Notes: generated by a model from the sequence alone, not told the origin. Shown: positions 1 through 5,438, numbered from the stretch's first letter. The stretch is DNA of 5,764 bases from Bacillota bacterium (GCA_012518325.1 JAAYSR010000124.1:1-5764); one strand, 5' to 3'. A program made the numbers and translations.

Positions 1-479
1 GGAACACAGACAATCTGGCCGGGGAAGATCAGGTTCGGATTGGGGATCTGCGGGTTGGCCGCAATCAGATCGTCGAGGGGAACTCCGAACCTTTGGGCAA
101 TGCTGAACATGCTGTCGCCGGGCTGTACGGTGTAGGCAAATGTTCCTGGCGGGCACTGTCCAGGCGGCGGTCCGGTGACGGGCACACAGACTGTTTGGCC
201 GGGTACAATGTTGGCAGGATCGGAAATTTGCGGATTGGCGTCAATCAGTGCCTGAAGTGAGACATTGAACATTCTGGCGATGCTGAACATGGTATCCCCG
301 CGCTGCACCGTGTAGGCAAAGGTGCCCCTGGGGCAGTCCACCGGCGGAATGCAGACAATTTGTCCTGGACGGATCTGGGCAGGATTGGGGATTTGGGGAT
401 TGGCTGCAATCAGTGCATCCAGGCTGACGCCAAATTGGCGGGCTATGCTGAAAAATGTGTCCCCGGGACGTACTACATA
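1..479 (-). repeat. Three tandem LysM-coding repeats
   Basis: The three LysM units lie at about 345-479, 180-317 and 1-137 on the plus-strand scale. They are clearly related at both DNA and protein level. For example, the stretch encoding FAYTVQ-x-GD-x-MFSIA recurs almost unchanged in units 2 and 3. Linkers of about 10-15 residues rich in Pro, Gly and Cys separate them. Units 2 and 3 resemble each other most, including the FAYTVQ entry, which suggests a more recent duplication of that pair. The third unit reaches the window edge, and further units may follow. Confidence 0.85.
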
Positions 480-578
480 GGGAGTGGTATTGGGCCCGCA
501 GACCTGCCGAGGCGTAGGATTTCCCTGGGGTTCCGACTGCTGGCTCTGCTCGGTATGGAGTTGGTCGTCTTTTTCCAC
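1..578 (-). CDS. LysM-repeat protein, N-terminal part (cut by left window edge)
   Basis: Reading the minus strand from a GTG at 578-576 gives 192 open codons that continue past position 1, so the C-terminus is missing. After a polar Gln/Glu-rich segment (residues 1-26) come three LysM domains at about residues 34-78, 88-133 and 148-192. Each has the LysM core of a Y-x-V-x-x-GD start, an FSIA helix, an LIxANPQI segment and a PGQ-x-VC end. LysM domains bind the glycan of peptidoglycan or chitin. Six cysteines (27, 76, 82, 131, 142, 191) bracket the repeats in pairs. No signal peptide or membrane segment precedes the first domain. The GTG start is chosen because AAGGAGG lies 7 nt upstream. Known relatives are cell-wall hydrolase-associated or spore-coat proteins such as SafA and SpoVID. 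Lack of a signal peptide favours a spore-associated role, which is inference. The LysM assignment is near certain; the precise function is not. Confidence 0.93.
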   Translation of the reverse strand, partial: MEKDDQLHTEQSQQSEPQGNPTPRQVCGPNTTPYVVRPGDTFFSIARQFGVSLDALIAANPQIPNPAQIRPGQIVCIPPVDCPRGTFAYTVQRGDTMFSIARMFNVSLQALIDANPQISDPANIVPGQTVCVPVTGPPPGQCPPGTFAYTVQPGDSMFSIAQRFGVPLDDLIAANPQIPNPNLIFPGQIVCV

Positions 579-585
579 AGTAAAT

Positions 586-592
586 CCTCCTT
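586..592 (-). promoter_or_regulatory. Ribosome binding site of the LysM gene
   Basis: The minus strand reads AAGGAGG, a perfect Shine-Dalgarno core, 7 nt before the GTG codon at 578-576. This spacing decides the GTG start over any downstream codon, since the first in-frame ATG lies far inside LysM domain 2. Confidence 0.85.
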
Positions 593-602
593 TACAATTC
601 AA

Positions 603-629
603 TACCGTATGGACTATGATCTGTTTAGT
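603..629 (-). promoter_or_regulatory. Candidate sigma-K-like promoter for the LysM gene
   Basis: On the minus strand CATACGGTA (611-603) matches the sigma-K -10 pattern CATAnnnTA at every fixed position. An AC dinucleotide (629-628) lies exactly 16 nt upstream, the spacing expected for the short sigma-K -35 element. Transcription would start near 595, giving a leader of only about 18 nt, just enough for the ribosome binding site. The motif is short and could occur by chance, and the CATAC part also resembles sigma-E -10 sites. The match fits a spore-coat role for the gene, but this is inference. Confidence 0.35.
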
Positions 630-630
630 C

Positions 631-666
631 CTCTTTACGGCTCATACCAAGATATGAGGTAAAGAG
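631..666. repeat. Compound inverted repeat between divergent LysM and tRNA-Asn genes
   Basis: The arms CTCTTTAC (631-638) and GTAAAGAG (659-666) are perfectly complementary. Inside them CTCATA (641-646) and TATGAG (653-658) are also perfectly complementary. A GG bulge (639-640) and a 6-nt loop (647-652) complete the hairpin, giving 14 base pairs. Neither strand has a T-run after it, so it does not look like an intrinsic terminator. It sits just upstream of the candidate LysM -35 element and 14 nt upstream of the tRNA-Asn -35 element. An operator or protein-binding site is possible. Confidence 0.7.
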
Positions 667-680
667 TGGATATGTTACTA

Positions 681-709
681 TTGACTTTAGGAAAAAGCTG
701 TGCTAGAGT
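681..709 (+). promoter_or_regulatory. Sigma-A promoter of tRNA-Asn
   Basis: TTGACT (681-686) matches the -35 consensus at five of six positions. TAGAGT (704-709) matches the -10 consensus at four of six. The spacer is 17 nt. The expected start near 716 lies a few bases before the mature tRNA 5' end at 721, so the 5' leader would be very short. Confidence 0.7.
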
Positions 710-720
710 ATTGGTAGCGT

Positions 721-795
<75 letters not shown>

Positions 796-800
796 TCATG

Positions 801-838
801 GAAGCGATCAGGTAATACCTGGTCGCTTTCTCCGTTTT
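801..838 (+). terminator. Intrinsic terminator of tRNA-Asn
   Basis: A stem of about 13 pairs, including two G-T wobbles, forms between 801-813 and 817-829 with a 3-nt loop at 814-816. A broken pyrimidine tail containing TTTT (835-838) follows. The T-tract is imperfect, so termination may be partial. The next hairpin downstream (853-879) faces the opposite operon. Confidence 0.65.
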
Positions 839-845
839 AAGCGCG

Positions 846-879
846 AAAAAATGCCCTTTAGGCTCAAAGCCTAAAGGGC
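846..879 (-). terminator. Strong intrinsic terminator of the dehydrogenase-PspC operon
   Basis: On the minus strand an 11-bp perfect stem, GCCCTTTAGGC (879-869) with GCCTAAAGGGC (863-853), encloses the 5-nt loop TTTGA. It is followed by A and then six T (851-846). It lies about 25 nt after the PspC stop codon and is a textbook Rho-independent terminator. Confidence 0.93.
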
Positions 880-904
880 TCTGCGGAAGGCTGCAATCGA
901 TGTT

Positions 905-1084
905 CTAACCTTCCGGAATGACGGCCCAGCAGATGAAGTAGGCCAACAGCCCGCTTCCGTAGGTGAGGGCGAAAATGACCCAGAGCAAACGGATCAGTGT
1001 GGGATCAACATTGAAGTATTCTGCGATACCGCCGCATACACCGCCTATCTTTCTATCTCTGGAACGATACAGGCGTTTAGGCAT
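905..1084 (-). CDS. Small PspC-domain membrane protein
   Basis: This 59-residue gene starts at ATG 1084-1082 and ends with TAG at 907-905. Residues 2-31 carry the PspC core: basic start KRLYRSRDRK, then GGVCGGIAEYFNVDP and a following TLIRLLW segment. Residues about 33-56 form one hydrophobic membrane segment, closed by AVIPEG. The protein is only the PspC domain. In enterobacteria PspC is part of the phage-shock membrane-stress response; in Bacillota such stand-alone mini-proteins are common but poorly characterised. AGGAGG (1097-1092) lies 7 nt upstream. It is the second gene of an operon: the dehydrogenase stop codon (1100-1098) directly abuts this ribosome binding site, so translation is probably coupled. 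Family identity is sure; its role here is unknown. Confidence 0.92.
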   Translation of the reverse strand: MPKRLYRSRDRKIGGVCGGIAEYFNVDPTLIRLLWVIFALTYGSGLLAYFICWAVIPEG

Positions 1085-1091
1085 AAGCTAT

Positions 1092-1097
1092 CCTCCT
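1092..1097 (-). promoter_or_regulatory. Ribosome binding site of the PspC gene, abutting the upstream stop codon
   Basis: The minus strand reads AGGAGG, 7 nt before the PspC ATG. The stop codon of the dehydrogenase (1100-1098) ends exactly where this motif begins. Ribosomes finishing the dehydrogenase therefore end on the initiation site of the next gene, a layout that favours translational coupling. Confidence 0.8.
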
Positions 1098-2066
1098 CTA
1101 GAAAACCTCTGGATTGACAAGATTTTTCGGCCGCCTGCCGGAGAGTACGGCTAACACATCGTCCACCGCCATATCTGCCATCTTGGCCCTGGTTTCAGTG
1201 GCTGCGCTGGCGATATGGGGCGCAAGGACCACATTGGGAAGCTCCGCCAGGCCCGGCTTAAGTGCAGGTTCATCCTCGAAAACGTCAAGGCCCGCGCCCC
1301 AGATCACCTTGTCCCTGAGGGCGTGCACCAAAGCGGTTTCGTTAACCACGGGTCCCCTGGCGGTATTGATCAGAATTGCAGTAGGTTTCATCAGCTCCAG
1401 TTCCTCTGCATCGATGAGGTACCTGGTTTCAGGGGTGAGGGGGCAGTGGAGGGAGACGAAGTCTGATTCTTTCAGCAGAGTCTCCAGATCTGCGTATTCC
1501 ATATTCAGCTCCTGCTCTACACTATGAGGCAGTCTGCTGCGGTTATAATACAGAGTGCGCATATCAAAGCCTAAGGCCCTCTTGGCAACCGCCTGCCCGA
1601 TTCGCCCGGCGCCAACGATGCCCAGGGTTTTCCCGAATACTTCTACGCCGAGGAGAAGTTCAGGTCCCCAGCCGGTAAACTGCCCTGCGCGGGTCATGGC
1701 ATCGCCTTCAATCAGCCGGCGGGCGGCGGCCATCAGCAGGGTCCAGGCAAAGTCCGCGCTGGCGTTGGTCAGCACATCCGGGGTGTTGCAGACCGGGATT
1801 TTGCGCTCGGTTGCTGCCTGTACATCAATATTGTTGAAGCCCACTGCGTAGTTGGCAATCACCTTCAGGCCGGCCCCCGCGTCCATCAGTTCTGCATCCA
1901 CCTGATCCGAGAGCATGGAGATCAGGGCATCCTTGCCCTGTACCGCCTCGAGGAGCTCCTCCCTTGTCATATTACGATCCTCGGGGTTGACTGTTACATT
2001 ATACTGGGTGCTCAGTCTGTCTAAAGCGTTCCCAGGCAGTTTTCTGGTTACTAGTATGTTGTACAT
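1098..2066 (-). CDS. D-isomer-specific 2-hydroxyacid dehydrogenase (glyoxylate/hydroxypyruvate reductase type)
   Basis: This 322-residue cytosolic enzyme belongs to the D-2-hydroxyacid dehydrogenase family, which reduces 2-oxo acids such as glyoxylate or hydroxypyruvate with NAD(P)H. Seen in the sequence: the substrate-side motif ANYAVGFNNID (71-81), the Rossmann loop GAGRIG (152-157), and the catalytic triad R237 (in NTARGP), E266 (in DVFEDEP) and H284 (in APHIAS). After the second Rossmann strand the residues are YYNRSR (173-178) rather than an Asp, which suggests NADP(H) is accepted; this is inference. Length is usual for the GyaR-like group. The start is ATG 2066-2064, with AAGGA 9 nt upstream. 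A GTG six codons earlier (2084) is in frame, but its first codons would be the ribosome binding site itself. It is the first gene of a two-gene operon with the PspC protein, divergent from parA. The exact substrate cannot be told from sequence; phosphoglycerate dehydrogenase is less likely because no C-terminal ACT domain is present. Confidence 0.93.
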   Translation of the reverse strand: MYNILVTRKLPGNALDRLSTQYNVTVNPEDRNMTREELLEAVQGKDALISMLSDQVDAELMDAGAGLKVIANYAVGFNNIDVQAATERKIPVCNTPDVLTNASADFAWTLLMAAARRLIEGDAMTRAGQFTGWGPELLLGVEVFGKTLGIVGAGRIGQAVAKRALGFDMRTLYYNRSRLPHSVEQELNMEYADLETLLKESDFVSLHCPLTPETRYLIDAEELELMKPTAILINTARGPVVNETALVHALRDKVIWGAGLDVFEDEPALKPGLAELPNVVLAPHIASAATETRAKMADMAVDDVLAVLSGRRPKNLVNPEVF

Positions 2067-2075
2067 TGAGTCACA

Positions 2076-2080
2076 TCCTT
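2076..2080 (-). promoter_or_regulatory. Ribosome binding site deciding the dehydrogenase start
   Basis: AAGGA on the minus strand lies 9 nt before ATG 2066-2064. It falls within the alternative reading from GTG 2084, which has no good upstream Shine-Dalgarno motif. This favours the shorter, 322-residue product. Confidence 0.7.
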
Positions 2081-2094
2081 TCACGGTACTATTC

Positions 2095-2124
2095 TTGCTT
2101 CAGCAAAAAGATCCTTTTTACTAT
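2095..2124 (+). promoter_or_regulatory. Weak candidate promoter for the parA-gltX operon
   Basis: TTGCTT (2095-2100) and TACTAT (2119-2124) are separated by 18 nt. They match the -35 and -10 consensus at three and four of six positions. The site overlaps two small inverted repeats. It is the best plus-strand candidate I found upstream of parA, but the match is weak and the true promoter may be elsewhere in 2085-2190. Confidence 0.3.
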
Positions 2125-2190
2125 TAAAAGAGTTGGCCCTAAGGCGGCAGGGTTTAGGCGCAGTGCCGTTGAAATAATGCTTGAGCAAGT

Positions 2191-2196
2191 AAGGAG
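2191..2196 (+). promoter_or_regulatory. Ribosome binding site of the ParA gene
   Basis: AAGGAG lies 11 nt before the GTG at 2208. That spacing is slightly long but workable. A nearer GTG at 2198 is out of frame with the ParA reading. No in-frame ATG or TTG gives a better N-terminus, since the Walker A motif starts only ten residues into the protein. Confidence 0.7.
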
Positions 2197-2207
2197 AGTG
2201 AACACAA

Positions 2208-2984
2208 GTGGCCCAAGTCTTCGTACTCGCCAACCAAAAGGGTGGGGTGGGAAAGACCACTACAACCTACAATCTAGGGGTCGCTCTGGCTGATATCGGT
2301 CAAAAAGTGCTATTATTAGATCTGGATCCCCAAGGGGGCCTCACCTACTACGCAGGATACGAACCTGAGGAACTGGGGAAAACTATTTACCACTGTCTGG
2401 TACGTAATATGCCGCCGCAGGAGATTTTAGTCTCCAACGACTACGGCATTGACCTTCTGCCGGCTAACATTGATCTTTCCCTGGCAGAATTTCAGCTGGT
2501 GAATGCAGTTGCCAGGGAACGGCGAATTACACGTATTGTCAATCAGGTCAGAGACAGTTATGATTATGTATTGATAGACAGTCAGCCGTCCCTGGGCCTT
2601 TTGACCATTAACGCACTGGCAGCGGCGGACCAGGTAATTATCCCGGTCTCCTGCGAGTTTTTGAGCCTGCGCGGTACGAGGGCGCTCTTGAAGCTGATTG
2701 CCAAAGTGAGGGGATCCCTCAACAGCAAGCTGCAGATTGCCGGCATCCTGCCCACCATGTTCGATACCAGGACCCGGCACGGAAGGGAAATCCTGAAGCT
2801 TCTGGATACAGAGTTTCCGCAGCTGCCTGTGTTCCCCCATCCTGTTTCCCGCAGCATCCGCTTTGCAGAAAGCACCCAGGCCCAGACCCCGGTTTTTGAG
2901 GCCAAGGTCCAGGTGCCCGGTGCGCTGGCCTACAGGGAGCTGGCCAGAGAGATCGTCAAAGCCGGCAATAGAATAGGTATTTGA
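2208..2984 (+). CDS. Orphan ParA/Soj-type ATPase
   Basis: This 258-residue protein is a ParA/MinD-superfamily P-loop ATPase. Members bind ATP as a sandwich dimer, coat nucleoid DNA or membrane, and position DNA or protein cargo. Motifs seen: deviant Walker A KGGVGKTT (11-18) with signature K11; Walker A' DLDPQG (38-43) with catalytic D40; Walker B VLIDSQPSLG (121-130), where the usual CPP is SQP; R188 in the MFDTRT motif, at the position of the DNA-binding arginine of Soj; and the C-terminal RSIRFAES segment (215-222). There is no N-terminal helix-turn-helix, so it resembles short chromosomal Soj rather than P1-type ParA. The start is GTG with AAGGAG upstream. It is first in an operon, with gltX 13 nt downstream. 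No ParB gene and no parS-like palindrome is present in the window, so it is unlikely to be the main segregation ParA. Its cargo is unknown. Confidence 0.92.
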   Translation: MAQVFVLANQKGGVGKTTTTYNLGVALADIGQKVLLLDLDPQGGLTYYAGYEPEELGKTIYHCLVRNMPPQEILVSNDYGIDLLPANIDLSLAEFQLVNAVARERRITRIVNQVRDSYDYVLIDSQPSLGLLTINALAAADQVIIPVSCEFLSLRGTRALLKLIAKVRGSLNSKLQIAGILPTMFDTRTRHGREILKLLDTEFPQLPVFPHPVSRSIRFAESTQAQTPVFEAKVQVPGALAYRELAREIVKAGNRIGI

Positions 2985-2997
2985 GAGGAAGATTCTG

Positions 2998-4476
2998 ATG
3001 AGTACAGTAAGAGTGCGCTTTGCACCGAGTCCAACAGGCGACCTGCATGTGGGCGGGGCACGGACCGCCCTGTTTAACTGGCTTTTTGCCAGACACCACG
3101 GGGGCGTGTTTGTGTTGCGAATTGAAGATACTGATGCAGCCCGTTCCACTGAGGCGGCCACCCAGGTTATCCTGGATGCTTTAGAATATCTAAAGCTTGA
3201 ATGGGATGAAGGTCCGGGCAAAGGCGGGGACTTCGGCCCTTACTACCAAAGCCAGAGGCTGGATTTGTACAAGCAGTATGCCGACAGACTGCTGGAGATC
3301 GGCAGGGCGTACCACTGTTACTGTACTCCTGAGGAACTGGACCAAAGGAGGCAGGAACAGATCAAAGCGGGCCAGTCTACGCGCTATGACGGCCGCTGCA
3401 GGCATCTGACTGACGAGGAAAGGCAGGCCTTTGAGGCCGAGGGACGGGTGCCGGTAATCCGCTTTAAGTCCTTGGAGGAAGGCGAAACCAAGGTTGAGGA
3501 TCTGGTGCGGGGCACTGTTATCTTTGACAATGTCACCCAGGTGGACGATTTTGTGATTTTCAAGTCTGACGGAATGCCCACCTACAACTTTGCGGTAGTG
3601 GTGGACGACGCTCTGATGAAGATCACCCATGTCATCCGCGGCGACGACCATCTTTCCAACACGCCAAAGCAAATCCAGATCTATGAGGCCCTGGGCTTTG
3701 CAGTGCCCAAGTTCGCCCATATTCCCATGATCCTTGGGCCCGACAAGTCCCTTTTAAGCAAGCGCCACGGAGCTACTTCTGTGACACAGTTCTATGAAGA
3801 AGGCTATCTGGCAGAGGCCATGGTTAACTATCTGGCTCTTTTGGGCTGGGGCTACGATGATTCCCAGACAATTTTCTCCATACCTGAGCTGATCGAGAAG
3901 TTCAGTTTGGAGCGGGTATCTAAGAATCCCGCTGTCTTTGACAAGCAGAAACTGGAATGGATGAACGGTGTCTATATTCGCGAGCTGACACTGGAAGGAC
4001 TTTATGAAGTGTGCCTGCCCTTCTGCCAGAAGGCAGGGCTCTTGCCGGAGGAGGTTTCCCCTGAGCTGAAGGACTACACTCTCAGGGTTCTCGAGCAGCT
4101 CCAGAGCCGCCTCAAGCTCGTTGCCGATGTGGTGGATCTGGCCCGCTACTTTTACAGAGATGACTATGAGTACAACATGGAGGTTGTGCAGAAGATTCTG
4201 ACCAAGCCCCAGACCGAGGAGATCCTAGGCTATGTCCATGCAGCTGTTAAGGATGCCCCCAAGCTCGATGAAGAACATCTCAAGCCGCAGTTTCAGGAAG
4301 GCCTGAAAAAGTTCGGCATTAAGATGGGCGATCTGATTCAGCCGGTCCGTGTTGCTTTGACGGGAACCAATGTCAGTCCCGGCATCTATGATGTTTTGGA
4401 ACTATTGGGCAGGGAAAGGGTGTTGGCACGCATCGAGCATACGCTCGAAATGCTTAAAGAGAAGGAGCTGATCTAA
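2998..4476 (+). CDS. gltX: Glutamyl-tRNA synthetase (glutamate--tRNA ligase)
   Basis: This 492-residue class I synthetase attaches glutamate to its tRNA in the cytosol using ATP. The length is normal for the family. Visible features are the FAPSPTGDLHVGGART signature (8-23) with the HIGH-type motif HVGG (17-20), the EDTD segment (43-46), zinc-ligand candidates C107, C109, C134 and H136 (a CxC and CxH pair), HVIRGDDHLSNTPKQ (211-225), and the KMSKS-type loop SLLSKRHG (251-258), where the first lysine is leucine. The alpha-helical anticodon-binding part fills the C-terminal third. ATG 2998 follows AGAGGAA. It is second in the operon, 13 nt after parA, and its TAA overlaps the OsmC ATG by one base. 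In bacteria lacking GlnRS this enzyme also mischarges tRNA-Gln for correction by GatCAB. A tRNA-Gln gene lies downstream, but whether this enzyme is non-discriminating cannot be read from sequence here. Confidence 0.98.
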   Translation: MSTVRVRFAPSPTGDLHVGGARTALFNWLFARHHGGVFVLRIEDTDAARSTEAATQVILDALEYLKLEWDEGPGKGGDFGPYYQSQRLDLYKQYADRLLEIGRAYHCYCTPEELDQRRQEQIKAGQSTRYDGRCRHLTDEERQAFEAEGRVPVIRFKSLEEGETKVEDLVRGTVIFDNVTQVDDFVIFKSDGMPTYNFAVVVDDALMKITHVIRGDDHLSNTPKQIQIYEALGFAVPKFAHIPMILGPDKSLLSKRHGATSVTQFYEEGYLAEAMVNYLALLGWGYDDSQTIFSIPELIEKFSLERVSKNPAVFDKQKLEWMNGVYIRELTLEGLYEVCLPFCQKAGLLPEEVSPELKDYTLRVLEQLQSRLKLVADVVDLARYFYRDDYEYNMEVVQKILTKPQTEEILGYVHAAVKDAPKLDEEHLKPQFQEGLKKFGIKMGDLIQPVRVALTGTNVSPGIYDVLELLGRERVLARIEHTLEMLKEKELI

Positions 4477-4889
4477 TGCAGGCTAAGGTTCAGTGGAATC
4501 GCAAACTTGGTTTTGTCGGCATTTCAGGTACGAATCACTCTGTCGTAATGGACGTCACTAAGGAAAACGGCGGAGACGGGGCTGCTCCAAGTCCTATGGA
4601 GATGGTGCTCTTTGGTTTGGCAGGCTGCTCCGGCATCGATGTAGCGTTGATTGCCAAGAAGAAGCGCCTTAATGTGCGGGATTTCAGCATCTCCTGCCAG
4701 GCGGAGCGGGCTGAGGAGTATCCCCAGGTCTTTACCAAGGTAGATATGACCTTCACCTTCGAGGGTGAGGATCTCAGCCAAAAAGCTTTGGAAGATGCAG
4801 TCCGCCTTTCTCTGGAGAAATACTGCTCTGTGGCGGGCATGGTTAACAAGACAGCTGAGATCAACTGGACTGTAGAGATTAAGGAATAA
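4476..4889 (+). CDS. OsmC-family protein (Ohr/OsmC thiol peroxidase fold)
   Basis: This 137-residue cytosolic protein has the OsmC layout: an N-terminal beta-sheet region with SVVMDV (22-27), the GAAPSPMEMVLFGLAGC block (35-51), and the KYCSVAGMV block (115-123). The two conserved cysteines of the family are present as C51 and C117. In OsmC and Ohr these reduce organic hydroperoxides through a thiol cycle. The length and PSPMEM motif are closer to the YhfA-like OsmC subgroup, whose substrate is unclear. ATG 4476 overlaps the gltX stop by one base (TAATG), with GAAGGAG 8 nt upstream, so translation is probably coupled. It is third in the operon, and the adenosyltransferase starts 5 nt after its stop. 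A role in protecting redox-sensitive cofactors in an anaerobe is possible but inferred. Confidence 0.92.
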   Translation: MQAKVQWNRKLGFVGISGTNHSVVMDVTKENGGDGAAPSPMEMVLFGLAGCSGIDVALIAKKKRLNVRDFSISCQAERAEEYPQVFTKVDMTFTFEGEDLSQKALEDAVRLSLEKYCSVAGMVNKTAEINWTVEIKE

Positions 4890-4894
4890 GGCCC

Positions 4895-5422
4895 ATGAAG
4901 ATCTACACCAAGGCAGGGGACAAAGGCCGGACTATGCTGGCCGGCGGCGAGGCAGTCAGCAAAACCCACAGGCTGGTGGAGGCCTACGGCACTGTTGATG
5001 AACTGTCGAGCTTTATCGGCCTGGCCTGCACCGAGCTGGAAGAGGGGCAGATCACAGAAGATCTGCTCTGGGTGCAGCGCAGGCTCTTTGTCATCGGTTC
5101 CCTGCTGGCCGGAGGGCCGGGGGAAGTAAGGGATGAGGATGCAGCCCGCCTGGAAGAGGCTATCGACAGGCTCAGCAGCGAGCTGCCTCCTCTCAGAGAC
5201 TTTATCGTGCCGGGAGGCACGAAAGGGGCGGCACTGCTCCATGTGGCCAGAAGCGTCTGCCGCAGGGCTGAAAGGCTGATTGCCGGACTCAAGCACGCAG
5301 ACGAGAACATCCTGCCCTTTGTCAACCGGCTGAGCGATTATTTGTTCTGCGCAGCGCGTTTTGCCAATCACAGTGAGGGTGTTGGCGATGTGCCTGCTAA
5401 AGAAAGCAGCGGGGGAAAATAA
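4895..5422 (+). CDS. pduO: PduO-type cob(I)alamin adenosyltransferase
   Basis: This 175-residue enzyme transfers the adenosyl group of ATP to cob(I)alamin, or its precursor, to make coenzyme B12. It belongs to the PduO/MMAB helical-bundle family, not the CobA family. The diagnostic parts are the ATP loop YTKAGDKGRT (4-13), VEAYGTVDELSS (28-39) with D35, FIVPGGTKGA (103-112), the arginine-rich ARSVCRRAERL (118-128), and the C-terminal PFVNRLSDYLFCAAR (141-155). The length matches single-domain members. ATG 4895 has AAGGA 9 nt upstream, inside the end of the OsmC gene. It is the last protein gene of the operon. No terminator is visible before the tRNA-Gln gene 57 nt downstream. No other B12-pathway gene is in the window, so it most likely serves corrinoid salvage, which is inference. 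Confidence 0.95.
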   Translation: MKIYTKAGDKGRTMLAGGEAVSKTHRLVEAYGTVDELSSFIGLACTELEEGQITEDLLWVQRRLFVIGSLLAGGPGEVRDEDAARLEEAIDRLSSELPPLRDFIVPGGTKGAALLHVARSVCRRAERLIAGLKHADENILPFVNRLSDYLFCAARFANHSEGVGDVPAKESSGGK

Positions 5423-5438
5423 AAAATTGCAGCCGCCC

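Noticed and set aside
1..479. LysM direct repeats as a CRISPR or mobile repeat
   Set aside because: The repeats are in frame, encode clear LysM domains and differ at many codon positions, so they are protein-domain duplications.
360..662. Plus-strand open frame of 100 codons
   Set aside because: It is antisense to the LysM repeats, and it crosses the promoter region and the palindrome. No family resemblance.
1114..1851. Several plus-strand open frames across the dehydrogenase
   Set aside because: Serine-, alanine- and arginine-rich shadows of the well-supported dehydrogenase on the other strand.
2085..2207. parS site or ParB gene near parA
   Set aside because: I found no palindrome resembling the parS consensus TGTTTCACGTGAAACA in the spacer, and no ParB-like frame in the window.
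2085..2997. T-box leader controlling gltX
   Set aside because: gltX follows parA by 13 nt, and the spacer before parA is too short and lacks the T-box sequence and antiterminator layout.
2427..3221. Open frame of 264 codons on the minus strand
   Set aside because: It lies antisense to parA and the start of gltX, its product has no recognisable domain, and it has a composition typical of a shadow frame in GC-rich coding DNA.
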